DNA of 64,000 nt, taken from the NCBI GenBank assembly GCA_018296165.2, contig JACKQL020000001.1, positions 310,001 to 374,000 on the forward strand, in the 5' to 3' direction. Positions 35,331-44,907 of this stretch are shown piece after piece. Every line of letters begins with the position of its first letter. The first letter of the stretch is position 1. The position numbers were made by a program, and so were the translations under genes. This DNA comes from Termitomyces sp. T153 (Eukaryota; Basidiomycota; Agaricomycetes; Agaricales; Lyophyllaceae). Below the pieces are notes generated by a model. That model had not been told where the DNA came from and made no database searches. It worked only from the letters and a program-made list of their open reading frames with translations.

Positions 35331-36690
35331 TCACGATGCTTCCCCGGTTTGTACTTGCTGTGGATTGTATTTTTCAATCCATGGATGTCGCAAAACATCT
35401 GCAAGGGCGATCCTTTGTGCCGGGTCGTATTGCAGGAGCTACATTGAATATTCAGTCCGATAATGATAAAGCGCTGTAGTCTCTCCCTAACCTTAAAAAT
35501 AAGATTTTTTGCCTCAAGGGTCACAAAATCAGGGACTTTATAGTCGACTCGCACAATACGGCGGTAGGATCCTAGGTCTATAGTCAGCGAGAGCCAAAAA
35601 CAAAACGTTAAATACATACTAGCAGAATCCCCAGGTACCTCGAATGGCGCGGCGCCAACGAGAAATTCGTACGTCAGGACGCCCAGTGCCCAATGGTCCA
35701 CCTTCTCGTCATGTGCCTTCCCTTCAATCATCTCTGGAGGCAGATAATCTGGCGTCCCGCACATTGTCGTCCGTCGATTGCCGGGAGCATGCACACTCCA
35801 TCCAAAGTCCGCTATCTTCAGCTCTCCATTGAGACCCAGAAGTAGATTTTCCGGCTTAATATCGCGGTGAATAACGTGTTTTGAATGCAGATACTTTAGC
35901 GCGTCTGTCATCTGGTAGATATACCTCGAGCTCCGTCTGTCAGAAAATCGCCCGACTTTGTTGAGCTGCCGATATAGCTCGCCTCTACCAGCAAACTCAA
36001 GCATAAGGAATACTCGCTTGGAGTCGTGGAAGTACCCGTAGAGACGGAGGACGTTCGGGTGCCGGAGATTTTGCTGTATCTCGATTTCCCTTCGGATTTG
36101 CTTTTCTACGCCGTTTGCGACGATTTCGGATTTGATGAGAGTTTTGAGAGCGAGAATATAGTTGGGAACAACCTTTGTGCGGACCATGTATACGCGTCCG
36201 AATTTACCTTTGCCTAGCGGTCGGCCCAAGTCAAAGTCGCTGAGGTGCCATTCACGGGTCGGATGCTTTCTGTAACGGGCCTATTGGAAAATGAACCCGG
36301 GAATGAGGAACTGCCAACGCACCCTGAGACACTGGAATCAAGTGCCAAGGTATCTGCAGCCTCACCAGTGACTGCCTTTCCTTCGTTGTCAGCGTCAAGG
36401 CCTCCGTCGTACGTTCCTATATCAATACTGGCTTGCGCTGCCACTATTGGCGCAGACGGTTTTGCGGCTGGAACTTGATGTCGTAGAGAGGAACTAGATG
36501 TTGGTTTTGAAAAGGGATTTGGAGCCGCATACTTTGACAAGAGCTTTGTCGAAACAGGGGCAAGTTGGCTGGGTTGTTTTGGTTGGAGGGGCCGCGTTGA
36601 ACTGGGGACTGAGGACAGGTTGGGAGCTGACTTTGAGTTTGCAATATCAAGCCTGTCTAGTCTACGTGTTAGAGAGGTTACAGATGCCAT
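35331..36690 (-). CDS. ark1: Aurora kinase (Ark1/Ipl1)
   Basis: Starts [20 protein letters not shown]. The N-terminal about 130 residues are Ser/Pro-rich. An intron of 53 nt restores frame and leads into [20 protein letters not shown] (Gly loop). Then ALKTLIK (ATP Lys), [46 protein letters not shown] (activation loop with the Aurora RRxTxCGT signature), [26 protein letters not shown] and a C-terminal [13 protein letters not shown] plus HPWI. The stop is at 35331. Aurora is the catalytic subunit of the chromosomal passenger complex, correcting kinetochore attachments and driving cytokinesis. Two short introns lie near the C-lobe. Confidence 0.95.
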
Positions 36691-37022
36691 GAACGGAGTT
36701 AGCTATAGGAAGAGAACAAGAGAGATATGGCGCGTGCAAAAGTGCCGCGTGCGGGTGCGAAGTTGAACTACATCACGTGACGGTGAAGATAGATGGGATC
36801 ACTTGCCATCAATGTGACAACTAAACTCAGCTATTGCCATGAGTACAACTCACCAATCATGAGTGGCGTCTCGGCCATGTGTCGATGAACGTGCATCATG
36901 TAACCCTCGTGCGATCTATATACGACTATCTGTATCGTGAGCGAACGTCTCAGTGCCGTTGTGACTACCATCTATTCCTTGGGTCTCTGAATCAGAGACT
37001 CTAGTCGCTCGAAGCGATTGTG
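36691..37022. promoter_or_regulatory. Divergent promoter, Aurora kinase / phytase
   Basis: 332 bp between divergent start codons. It contains CATCACGTGACGG, an E-box (CACGTG) at about 36773 of the kind bound by bHLH factors such as Pho4/Cbf1; a link to the phosphatase gene is inference. Confidence 0.4.
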
Positions 37023-38788
37023 ATGAATGTGTCGGATAGGGAGCTTCTGGACTCTTCTGATATCAAAGTTTTCACAGCTTTAAAAGATGACAAGTACGCA
37101 TTCGCCCCGATTCACAGGATCTCGATCTGTCGTCGAGCAAGGACCATGGGCAATATCTTTCTCCTCAGCGTCTTGTGTACCATTGGAATCTATATCATCT
37201 CGGGTGCTGCGGTCACCTCGTGCGGGGATGTGACCACTAACGTTCCAAAGGAACTATGGACCAATTGGGCTATGTACTCGCCCTATTTCGCGGCTGATAA
37301 GTATGAGAGTGCTCCTAACGGTTGTCAGATAACTCAGGTGTGTCTTAATTCTCTCTCGGTGTGTGTAGCATTATTTATTGATCAGGATGCGGCAGGCCAA
37401 TATTGTGAGTCTTGTAACGTTCTCAATTGCAATGAAAGTTTGATGATTGTCTCCCTTTAGCTTCAGAGGCACGGTGCGAGATATCCTACCGCTAGTGCCG
37501 GAGAGCGAATCATGGCGGCTGTGGCCAAACTTGCCGCGGTTCAAAACTACACTGACTCGAGCCTCGATTTCCTCAAGAATTACACCTACCCTCTAAGTTC
37601 CGATCTTTTAGTTCCTTTCGGTGCAGCTCAGTATGTCATTCACTCGCCTTCCTCTAAGGCGCTCTTAGCCAGATTTCAGATCCTTCTCTGCCGGACAAGA
37701 ACATTTCGAGCGTTACAAATCCATCGTCAGTGAAGATCAGCTTCCCTTTGTGAGAGCCTCTGGCTCGGACCGTGTTATTCACTCAGCTACCAACTGGACA
37801 GCAGGTACGTTCTGGCCCTCCAGAATGTTCTCATTTTAAACTATGTTTGAAGGATTCTCGCACGCCAGTAACCATGTTTACAATCCTTCTCTTTCCGTCA
37901 TTCTTTCCGAATCTGACTTTGTACGTAAAGATAGACATTTGATAGATGTACTCATTGTTTTATAGGCCAATAATACTCTTGACGATAACATGTGCCCCGA
38001 TGCTGGTAATTCGGATGAGCAGACGGGTACTTGGCTGGCAACATACGCTCCTCCCATTGCGGCACGCTTGAACGAGCAGGCACCCGGGGCAAACGTTAGT
38101 ATATCGGATGTGTATAACTTGATGACTCTGTGTGCCTTCGAAAGCGTGTTCATTAACCGCGAGAGCGCCTTCTGCAACTTGTTTACTCAGGCCGAATTTG
38201 AGGAACTCGAGTACTACGGTGATCTTGACAAGTATTACAATACAGGGTATCCTACTTTGTTCCCTTCCTCGATCTTTCTAATAATACCTTTGTAGTTATG
38301 GCCAGGAGCTAGGCCCCGTCCAGGGCGTCGGCTACATCAACGAGCTGATTGCACGTCTCACTGACGAGCCGGTCAGCGATAACACCCAGACCAACCATAC
38401 CCTCGATGCATCGCCTGAGACATTCCCACTCGGTCGCGCAATTTACGCCGACTTCTCCCACGACAACCAGATGATTGCCATCTATGCGGCTATGGGTCTC
38501 TTCCGGCAGGTCACTGCACTGAACCTGACCTCGCCTGATACCACACGTAACTGGATCACCTCGCGCCTCGTGCCGTTCTCTGCCCGGATGATCACGGAGA
38601 AGTTGATTTGCACTTCGGGAAACGTTAATCAAACTGAATATGTTAGGATCTTCGTCAATGATGCTCTTCAACCTCTCGAGTTCTGCGGAGGTGATCAGCA
38701 CGGTTTGTGTACCGTCGATGCGTTTGTGACGAGCCAGACATACGCTCGCAACAACGGAAACGGCGATTTTGAGAAATGCTTTGCCTGA
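37023..38788 (+). CDS. Histidine acid phosphatase / phytase
   Basis: Six exons (37023-37337, 37461-37630, 37680-37804, 37853-37920, 37966-38246, 38296-38788) give 483 residues. The active site LQRHGARYP (RHGxRxP, catalytic His) opens exon 2, and the proton-donor motif FSHDNQM is near the C-terminus. Between them are FGAAQSFSAGQEHFERY, VRASGSDRVIHSATNWT and ISDVYNLMTLCAFES; Cys residues are placed as in fungal phytases. The N-terminus has a hydrophobic helix at about 43-62 (IFLLSVLCTIGIYIISGAAV). Starting at the first ATG this would be a type II membrane anchor; starting at the internal ATG at 37146 it would be a signal peptide. It hydrolyses phosphomonoesters, probably phytate. Confidence 0.9.
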
Positions 38789-39290
38789 ACGGCCATGGGT
38801 GGGAATACGTCTATTCGGAGCAAATACTGACAAAAACATTGCTAGATACTATTTACCCATGCGATAATTTATGTGATGATTCTCATGAACTAAGTTCAAT
38901 ACGTGACAACCGCTGAGAAAGTTACAACCGGCTCCATTCACGCAGCCAGACCTTAGCACCGTTGATCGCGTGTCTGTGCTCAGCAGGATTGTGTGCCGTT
39001 CCTAAGTCGGTGTGTACATGGGATTTTTCTTCCTAATGCTGAAGGACACGTGAAGAGTAACGCGTGCTAAAATTGTCGTTGGCAACTTCGTTTTGGAAGA
39101 CTTGTCATCCATGTTCTACCATGACACCACCGTCTTTCCTTACTTGTACAGATTTTCCTACGCGATCTACATAATAGGTCTATGGCTTCTGTGCTCTGGA
39201 TACACTGCCGTTCACGTCGAAGCTACCGCTTTGCTTTGCGTAACTCATCAAGCGCTCAGTCAGTCCACTGTACATCTTCGCGAATAAGCG
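38789..39290. promoter_or_regulatory. Spacer upstream of the acetate-transporter-family gene
   Basis: 502 bp. A plus-strand frame runs through part of it, but no family signal or exon support was found. Confidence 0.4.
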
Positions 39291-40245
39291 ATGTCTAGGT
39301 CTTCCGATGCACAAGATGTAGAAAAGGCAAATATTGAAATGACTGGGAACGCTATTCCTCACGACGGCGACACGAAAGCAGGCGTCATCCATGCTAGGAG
39401 GCCGTCCAGGATCGCCAACCCCGTACCAGCGTATGTTGCATCCCAGAGTCTGTTGGCATGGCTGCTCACCGAACTTGCGATATATAGAGGTGTATTCGCA
39501 TTTGCAGCCACGACGTGGCTGTTATCGATGTACAACGTCAATACGCGAGGGATCCACACAACCAATGTGGTGGTGGGAATGGCTCTCTTCGGTGGGGGGC
39601 TCACACAGTTCATAGCCGGCATGTGGGAGTTCCCTCGAGGAAACGTCTTTGGAGCCACCGGTAAGTCCTAATCATCTAACACGATCAGACACTCGCTCGA
39701 TCTTTTATACCAGTTTTGACGATGTATGGCGCATTCTGGATGTCTTACGCAACAATTTTCATCCCTGGTTCTGGAGTCATGTTAGCCTTTTCAGACGAAA
39801 CCGAGTTTAACAACGCCTTTGGCATGTACCTGATCGTATGGCTAATTCTTACATTGCTGTTCATGTATATGGTCACCTCTCTGATGCGTTGAAGTTTGTA
39901 CTGACGTTGTACTGCAGACCGCCAGTTGTACGCCGTAATATGGCCTTTACAATTCTCCTGTCGACACTGGCTGTAACCCTGATCATGCTCTCGGGCGCAG
40001 AATTTACAGGATCACCAAGGTAAGTGTTTGTGCTCTTGATGGTTCTCTGTTGTTACTCACTGAATTTTTAGGCTCACGAAAGCCGGGGGAGTCTTTGGTA
40101 TCATGACAGGTCTTATTGCGTTCTATATCGCAGAGAGCGAATTGCTGGCGTCAGAGGCAAGAGCCATTGTCAGGCTTCCTCTTGGTGAGTTGGCGCAGTG
40201 AAGTAAGTCAGAGATGGATTCATACCAGCAAAGAACATGAATTGA
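39291..40245 (+). CDS. AceTr (GPR1/FUN34/YaaH, Ato) family acetate/ammonium transporter
   Basis: Six exons (39291-39430, 39488-39660, 39714-39864, 39918-40019, 40072-40184, 40229-40245) give 231 residues with about six membrane helices. The family signature is NPVPAGVFAFAATTWLLSMY (canonical NPAPLGL at the N-terminus), then VNTRGI, GGGLTQFIAGMWEFPRGNVF, YGAFWMSYATIFIPGSG, and TKAGGVFGIMTGLIAFYIAE near the end. The signature deviates: the usual Leu-Gly-Leu after NPxP is Ala-Gly-Val, which may shift substrate or gating (inference). These proteins move acetate or other short acids with protons. The very short last exon (17 nt) ends only 43 bp from the stop codon of the opposite gene. Confidence 0.85.
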
Positions 40246-40288
40246 TATTCCGTTGTCCTAGCACAATTGCCAAAAGAAGATTATGAGA

Positions 40289-41480
40289 TCACAAAGTTTG
40301 TTGTTGTGTTTTCACCTGGTATTGTGCGAGAGTCCCCATCATCTGAAGGTATATTGCCGGTGAAGAGCTTGCCCCTTTCCCTTGTGGACCAACAAAATTC
40401 TTCAGTTTCCCCGATTTGAGTCCATTTTTGTAGTACTCCAAATACCGAGATGCAGTCTTCTCTCCCAATCCTGTTATTCTCATTAGTTCATTGAGAACAT
40501 GCTTGCTGGCTAAATCGTGCCCGGCACAAATTGTATCTAGGCAAGACTGAAGCACCCCAAGGAATGTTTGGGGACGACCTTTGGAGGTCAGACATTCGGG
40601 GCAGCTGATATAGCGATATGGCCTGGTTAGAAAGACGACTCGTGGATGAGAGGATGAGGCTGTAGTCCCTGGATGAGAAAGGTCTAGCCCGATTCGCGGC
40701 GAGCGATATACTGCTGGTTTCGGCTGCGAAGATGGAGCTTTGGCCCGTAGGAAAAGCGAAGTAGGGCGAGAACCAAAGACTGAAGTGTCGCCTGCCCACT
40801 TTTGCTCGACGAGCTCGAGAATGTCTGCTGCCTTGCTGAGACGCAGGATCTCGTCGACAAGAAGAGATGGCCCAGAAACGACCTTGTTGTCTGGAACACG
40901 GCGAAGACTTCGAAGGAGTGCTCCACCTCGAGTTGACCCTTGGTTCGGTGCCATAGCCTGATTGAAGTATGGGCTGAGCGTTGTTGGACGCGGGTCACCA
41001 ATGGTTATATCCAGTCCTTTACGAGATCCTCCCCGGTATGCGGTCAGACTAGTCAGACTTCGAGTGGAGTCTGTTGACGGCCGGGGTGCGCGATGGAAAT
41101 ACCTGTCGTCATGTCAGCGCACGTAGAACTCTTCGAGGATTCACGCGCCATTTTCCGCAAACCTTTTGTTCCTCACTACCGTGTGTAAACGGGTCCTCGT
41201 GACATCCATCCTTTCGCAGGTAAAATTCAAGCTCCAAGATCTCAAATACTGTCTCCTCGTTGCTAGATTTGACAACCAGGTGGAAGTCGTGTATCAAGGA
41301 ACGTCCTAGGTGGTCAAAACGTTCGCTGATGGCAGAAGTGCTGTTCAGGGCAGAAAAGTCGAGGCTCTGAAGCAACGCGAGTTCTTCCTCCTGCTCCCGG
41401 ACGATATGCTGCTTCTTTCGTGGTGCGGAGGTAGGTTCATCATTGGTCTTTCTTTTGACGACGGGTGATGTCGAGGCCAT
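40289..41480 (-). CDS. MPG-like (alkyladenine DNA glycosylase fold) protein, tentative
   Basis: Two exons (41480-41149 and 41102-40289) give 381 residues. The intron that joins KVCGKW to YFHRAP only keeps frame as GC-AG (5' site GCGCGT). The order of motifs parallels methylpurine-DNA glycosylase (AAG/MPG): FDHLGRSLIHDFHLV, then EILELEFYL (position of VETEAYL with the catalytic Glu), EDPFTH (EDxAxH), GGALLRSLRR (GVLLRALEP), SGPSLLVDEIL (GPGKLCxAL), and SPRIGLDLSHPG followed by a Pro-Tyr-Arg-Tyr strand (PRIGV...PWRFY). A basic N-terminus (VKRKTNDEP, RKKQHI) suggests nuclear location. The C-terminal 90 residues are outside the core. Similarity is by pattern, not alignment, so enzyme activity is unproven. 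Confidence 0.45.
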
Positions 41481-42183
41481 GAGGGAAAGGAGTACAAGCT
41501 TTCAAGTTTCAGGGTCGCATTGGTGATGGCTGAGGCGAAGTGTAAATAAATCGTAAGTAAACAATTGTACTATCTACAACAAGAACAAGGTACGATATAG
41601 ATGAAAACTATGTGAGGTGCCACATTTAATGAGTGTTGCTGTCTCAATGCAGTCGGGGGAGGGCACATGAAGACTGCGGCAAATGGTTTCTGACTCGTGT
41701 CTGCGGTGAGCGCCGGCCAAAGTAACACTGGTTTCTTTTTGATATGGGGCCGTTGGTGGGGAGGGCAAGTCAATGTACATGTATGCGGCCATCGTTGCCG
41801 TCATGATCCTTCTGATGGACCCATCAGCCGTATAATACATATATACATACGCACGCTGTCCAAGGTAAAACAAGGGATTCATTCCATGGTTCAAGATTTT
41901 GATGCTCTCGTTAAAAGTAAAAAAATACTCCAGACTCCAGAGCGAGTTAGTTTGTCTCTGAAGACAAGATCTGAAGTCGTTACATGTTGATGAGCTTACG
42001 TGTCTATTCCGGGATTCCACACTGGCTACTTTGTCGTGTCGCCACGTGAGCCTATCAAGTACTTTCTAGCACCAGCCCATCATAGCGCCTTGTCACCCTT
42101 CGACCCGAGCCTTCTCCCCCTGTCCTTGCCCAACACCCTTTTCCTCTGCCCAATCATATACGTATACAAAACATACAACCCTA
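41481..42183. promoter_or_regulatory. Spacer between the MPG-like gene and phs1
   Basis: About 700 bp holding the MPG-like promoter and the phs1 3' region. It includes a short CA/TG run at about 42184-42196 and no supported gene. Confidence 0.4.
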
Positions 42184-43021
42184 TCACACACACACAAAAC
42201 GAATCAGTCTTCCTCCTGCCCAGCACAAAATAAAACTAAACTGGAGAGCACAACTCACCAGGCCACCAGATAGTAAACAGCACGGCGCGCGCATAGTCTG
42301 TGGGGGTCCACATTCCGTGGATCCACGAGCGCCAGCCTGGGATCGGGGACGAGGAGGGGAGCGTCGCGTAGATGAGCAGAGCTTCGGAGGACGCGCCGGT
42401 GAGGTAGAGGATGTAGAATGTGGTGTAGCGCAGCCAGAGGAGCAGGCGGGGCTCGGACCCCATGAGTGTGAGCGCGTAGAAGGCGTATCGGATGACTTCG
42501 GTTATGGACCAGGAGAGGATCATGGATGTGTAGAGTGGGTTCGTGCGGACCTGTGAGTAGGTTAGGTAAGAACGAGGGAGGGGGGATGCACGAACGTCAG
42601 TGAATTGCTCGACGATGCCCCAGACGAGGAATAGTCTGCTTGATACTTGGGCGGCGGTGGTCGGTAGGGGAGCGCGCACCCAGCCGAGTAATACGTGGAG
42701 GACTTCCATTACTGCCAGGCTTTGTACTGCGGCCGTTGGGGTGCCCACGCGTGTGTACGCTGTCGTTGCACGGAGGTAGACGGGCCTCAGGGCGGGATGG
42801 AGGCGGGCTTCGAAGGAGGGCGAGGTCCACGCATTGAAGAGGGGGAGGGAGGAGAGGAAGCGGGAGAGGGCTGCGCTGGCGGTTTGGGGAGGAACGGTGG
42901 ATGGGGAGGAGCCGTCGATGTTGAAAAGGTGTGCGAGGGTCAGGACGAGGAGGTAGGACCAGCCGAGGAAGGAGACGAGGTTGAAGAGGACGAGGTAGTA
43001 GCGGACGAGGGGACGGGCCAT
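42184..43021 (-). CDS. phs1: Very-long-chain 3-hydroxyacyl-CoA dehydratase (Phs1/HACD)
   Basis: ER enzyme of the fatty-acid elongase that dehydrates 3-hydroxyacyl-CoA. The start at 43021 is MARPLVRYYLVLFNLVSFLG. Further motifs: LAVMEVLHVLLGWVRAPLPT, QVSSRLFLVWGIVE, an intron at FTD-VRTNPLYT, then MILSWSITEVIRYAFYALTL with the catalytic Tyr (RYAFYAL), YTTFYILYLTGASSEALLIY with the catalytic Glu (EALLIY), and IWWPG. About six membrane helices are present. The end is uncertain. Reading on gives ELCSPV and stops at 42236; splicing the GTGAGT after WWPG to an AG near 42218 gives a stop at 42184. The family usually extends past this Trp-Trp-Pro. Confidence 0.88.
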
Positions 43022-43164
43022 TGTGGCTTGAGGAAGAAAGGTTTATTTGATGATCACGTGAAATGTATAGATTATCGTCGCGGTCGTATGTACAAGTATC
43101 AGGTATATATGTATGAAATCCAATCCATCCGTGATAGTAACGAGGTATATTGTGGCGCGTGAGG

Positions 43165-43975
43165 CTATCGTGAATCGTTGAGGATGCCCCTGACATCGGG
43201 GACGTTGGTCAAATCGGCAAGAAAAGGAACGAGGTCTGTGAGCTCTGCGTCGTGGGGGTCATTGAACCACGAGGACACGGGGACGGCGTTGTGGGGATGA
43301 AAGATGTAGGAAGCAGGGGAGTTGTCGATGATGATGGTGTCTGCAATGGGGCGGCCGAGCTGCGAGAGGTCCTTGACGTAGGTGCCGTTGTGGGTGTAGC
43401 ATGACTCGCGGAAGAGTCGGTGAGTGACGGCGCGATGGACGTCGAGCTGATCGAGGACGGGGTCGGCGTACTGAGAGGATGTGGGCGCGAGAAGGAGACA
43501 ATAAAGACGCGCATACCTTGGAAAGACTGGCGGTAAAGACGACGACCTCGTAGAGTTGGCCCATCTGTCTGAGAAATTCGTCGACGCCCGGGCGTTTGAG
43601 GACGTGGAAATGGTGCGAGTGGCATTCAATCTCGACTGGGACGACAAAGTCGGGATCTTGGACGGCCTTGAAGCTGCTGTGGACAAGGGTCTCGTCGAGG
43701 TCGAGGACGAGACACTTGCGGCCGAGGTGGTGGGGGAGTATGGGAGGGAGCAAAGGACTGGGGTTCGGATGATGCTCGTCGACGGAATGCTTGTCGACGA
43801 TTTCAGAAGACGCATGCTTGTCGACGGTTGTATCCTCGTCGACGATTTGAGTATCCTTGTCGACGGAATCCTTGTCGAGGGTTTCAGAAGAGGCATCGTC
43901 ATCGAATGGGCCAACACAGGGGACAACACGGTGGACAACGCGGGAAAAGAGGGAGCGCTTGTGGCGACGGTGCAT
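43165..43975 (-). CDS. NIF/FCP1-type phosphatase (Psr1-like), short paralogue
   Basis: Two exons (43975-43517, 43470-43165) give 254 residues. The N-terminus is basic ([20 protein letters not shown]), followed by Asp/Lys-rich repeats encoded by five GTCGAC words. The catalytic domain starts [20 protein letters not shown]: the DLDET motif holds the nucleophile Asp and the general acid Asp. Then [59 protein letters not shown] and [25 protein letters not shown]. Yeast Psr1/Psr2 act at the plasma membrane in sodium-stress signalling; human SCPs dephosphorylate the Pol II CTD. An in-frame stop precedes the ATG. The divergent bZIP start is 64 bp away. Confidence 0.92.
43770..43880. repeat. GTCGAC-rich degenerate repeat in the Psr1-like N-terminus
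   Basis: Five GTCGAC hexamers and one GTCGAG fall within about 110 bp and encode Val-Asp-Lys / Val-Asp-Glu units on the minus strand. Confidence 0.7.
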
Positions 43976-44039
43976 GAGGGGCGTGACCGTGACAGGAGGG
44001 GACGGTCACTCTTACTCAGCCTCTTAGTCATCCACGACG
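43976..44039. promoter_or_regulatory. 64-bp divergent gap, Psr1-like / bZIP
   Basis: The annotated ATGs face away across 64 bp. Both genes need promoter sequence here or inside each other's 5' region. If the bZIP starts at 44085 the gap is 109 bp. Confidence 0.5.
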
Positions 44040-44762
44040 ATGCTGGGGTTTTCAGGCAATGGCGAGGGCGCTGGGCTGCCGACGATGCGGCTTGCGGCCG
44101 ACGACGCTGCGCTGGTGACGCGCAACCCCCGAAAACGCAAGACGCCGCCCGAGTCTGTGGCCGAGGGGCCGCCGCAACCGCCGCAGCTGCACCACGTCCT
44201 GCCGCCCATGATCCATCCCATGCAGCACCCGCTGCCCCCCGGCTACCCCTATGCCGACTTCACGCCCGGCGGCATCCCCCCGCCGCCCGACCGCCAGCCC
44301 CAGTCCCCTGCGCCGTCCACGCCCGCTGCCGCCGCCGCCGCCGGCCGCGCCCTCAGCAACAGCAAGCGCGCAGAGCAGAACAGAAAGGCCCAGCGCGCAT
44401 TCAGAGAACGCCGCGACCAGTCCGTCCCTCCCTCCTCCTCTCTGCATCACCTGACCTCCCCTAGGCACGTCAAGGCCCTCGAGTCCCGCTCCCAGCTCCT
44501 CGACGCCGCCCTCGCCTCTGCAGACGAGGCAAATCGCCGCTGGGAGGAGTGTCGCGCCCTCGTCGACCAGCTCCGTCTCGAGAACACCGCCCTCCGCGCC
44601 GCCCTCCAGCAGGCCCAGCCACTCGCCCCCCACGACCCCGGCTCTGCCGCCCAGCAGCAGCTCGAGGAGGCCACCCGCAGTCTCGAGGCCGTCGTCAGCG
44701 ACTCTCTCAAGAGCGAGTCCACCGAGTCCACAGACCACAAGTCTGACCAGCAGCAGCCCTGA
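44040..44762 (+). CDS. bZIP transcription factor (KapC/Yap-like)
   Basis: Two exons (44040-44419, 44465-44762) give 225 residues. The basic region SKRAEQNRKAQRAFRERRDQ carries the fungal Yap/KapC-type DNA-contact pattern and runs across the intron into HVKALE. A leucine-zipper-like heptad follows: LESRSQLLDAALASADEA then LVDQLRLENTALRAALQQ. The N-terminal 100 residues are Pro/Ala-rich with an Arg-Lys patch (RNPRKRK). Codon use is more GC-rich than in the neighbours. A second ATG at 44085 (MRLAADDAALV) may be the true start. Function in stress or cAMP response is inference from the family. Confidence 0.9.
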   Translation: MLGFSGNGEGAGLPTMRLAADDAALVTRNPRKRKTPPESVAEGPPQPPQLHHVLPPMIHPMQHPLPPGYPYADFTPGGIPPPPDRQPQSPAPSTPAAAAAAGRALSNSKRAEQNRKAQRAFRERRDQSVPPSSSLHHLTSPRHVKALESRSQLLDAALASADEANRRWEECRALVDQLRLENTALRAALQQAQPLAPHDPGSAAQQQLEEATRSLEAVVSDSLKSESTESTDHKSDQQQP

Positions 44763-44907
44763 CTTTCTTTTTCCCTTTTCGTGTAGTGTCCTTGTATATA
44801 TGTATCCGTATCGTTAGATGTGATCATGGTAGTTGATGTCCAAGTGCTGCTTTTTATGTAAGAACTCTGTCTTTGTCAACGTCTTTGTCATCTGCTACGG
44901 TGTCCAT

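Noticed and set aside
35324..36229. Aurora kinase split into two genes by a frame change near 36230
   Set aside because: A 53-nt intron (GTGCGT...TTACAG) joins the N-terminal exon to [11 protein letters not shown] in frame.
42695..43162. 155-codon plus-strand Gly/Glu-rich frame
   Set aside because: Antisense to the phs1 coding region, which is unmistakable on the other strand.
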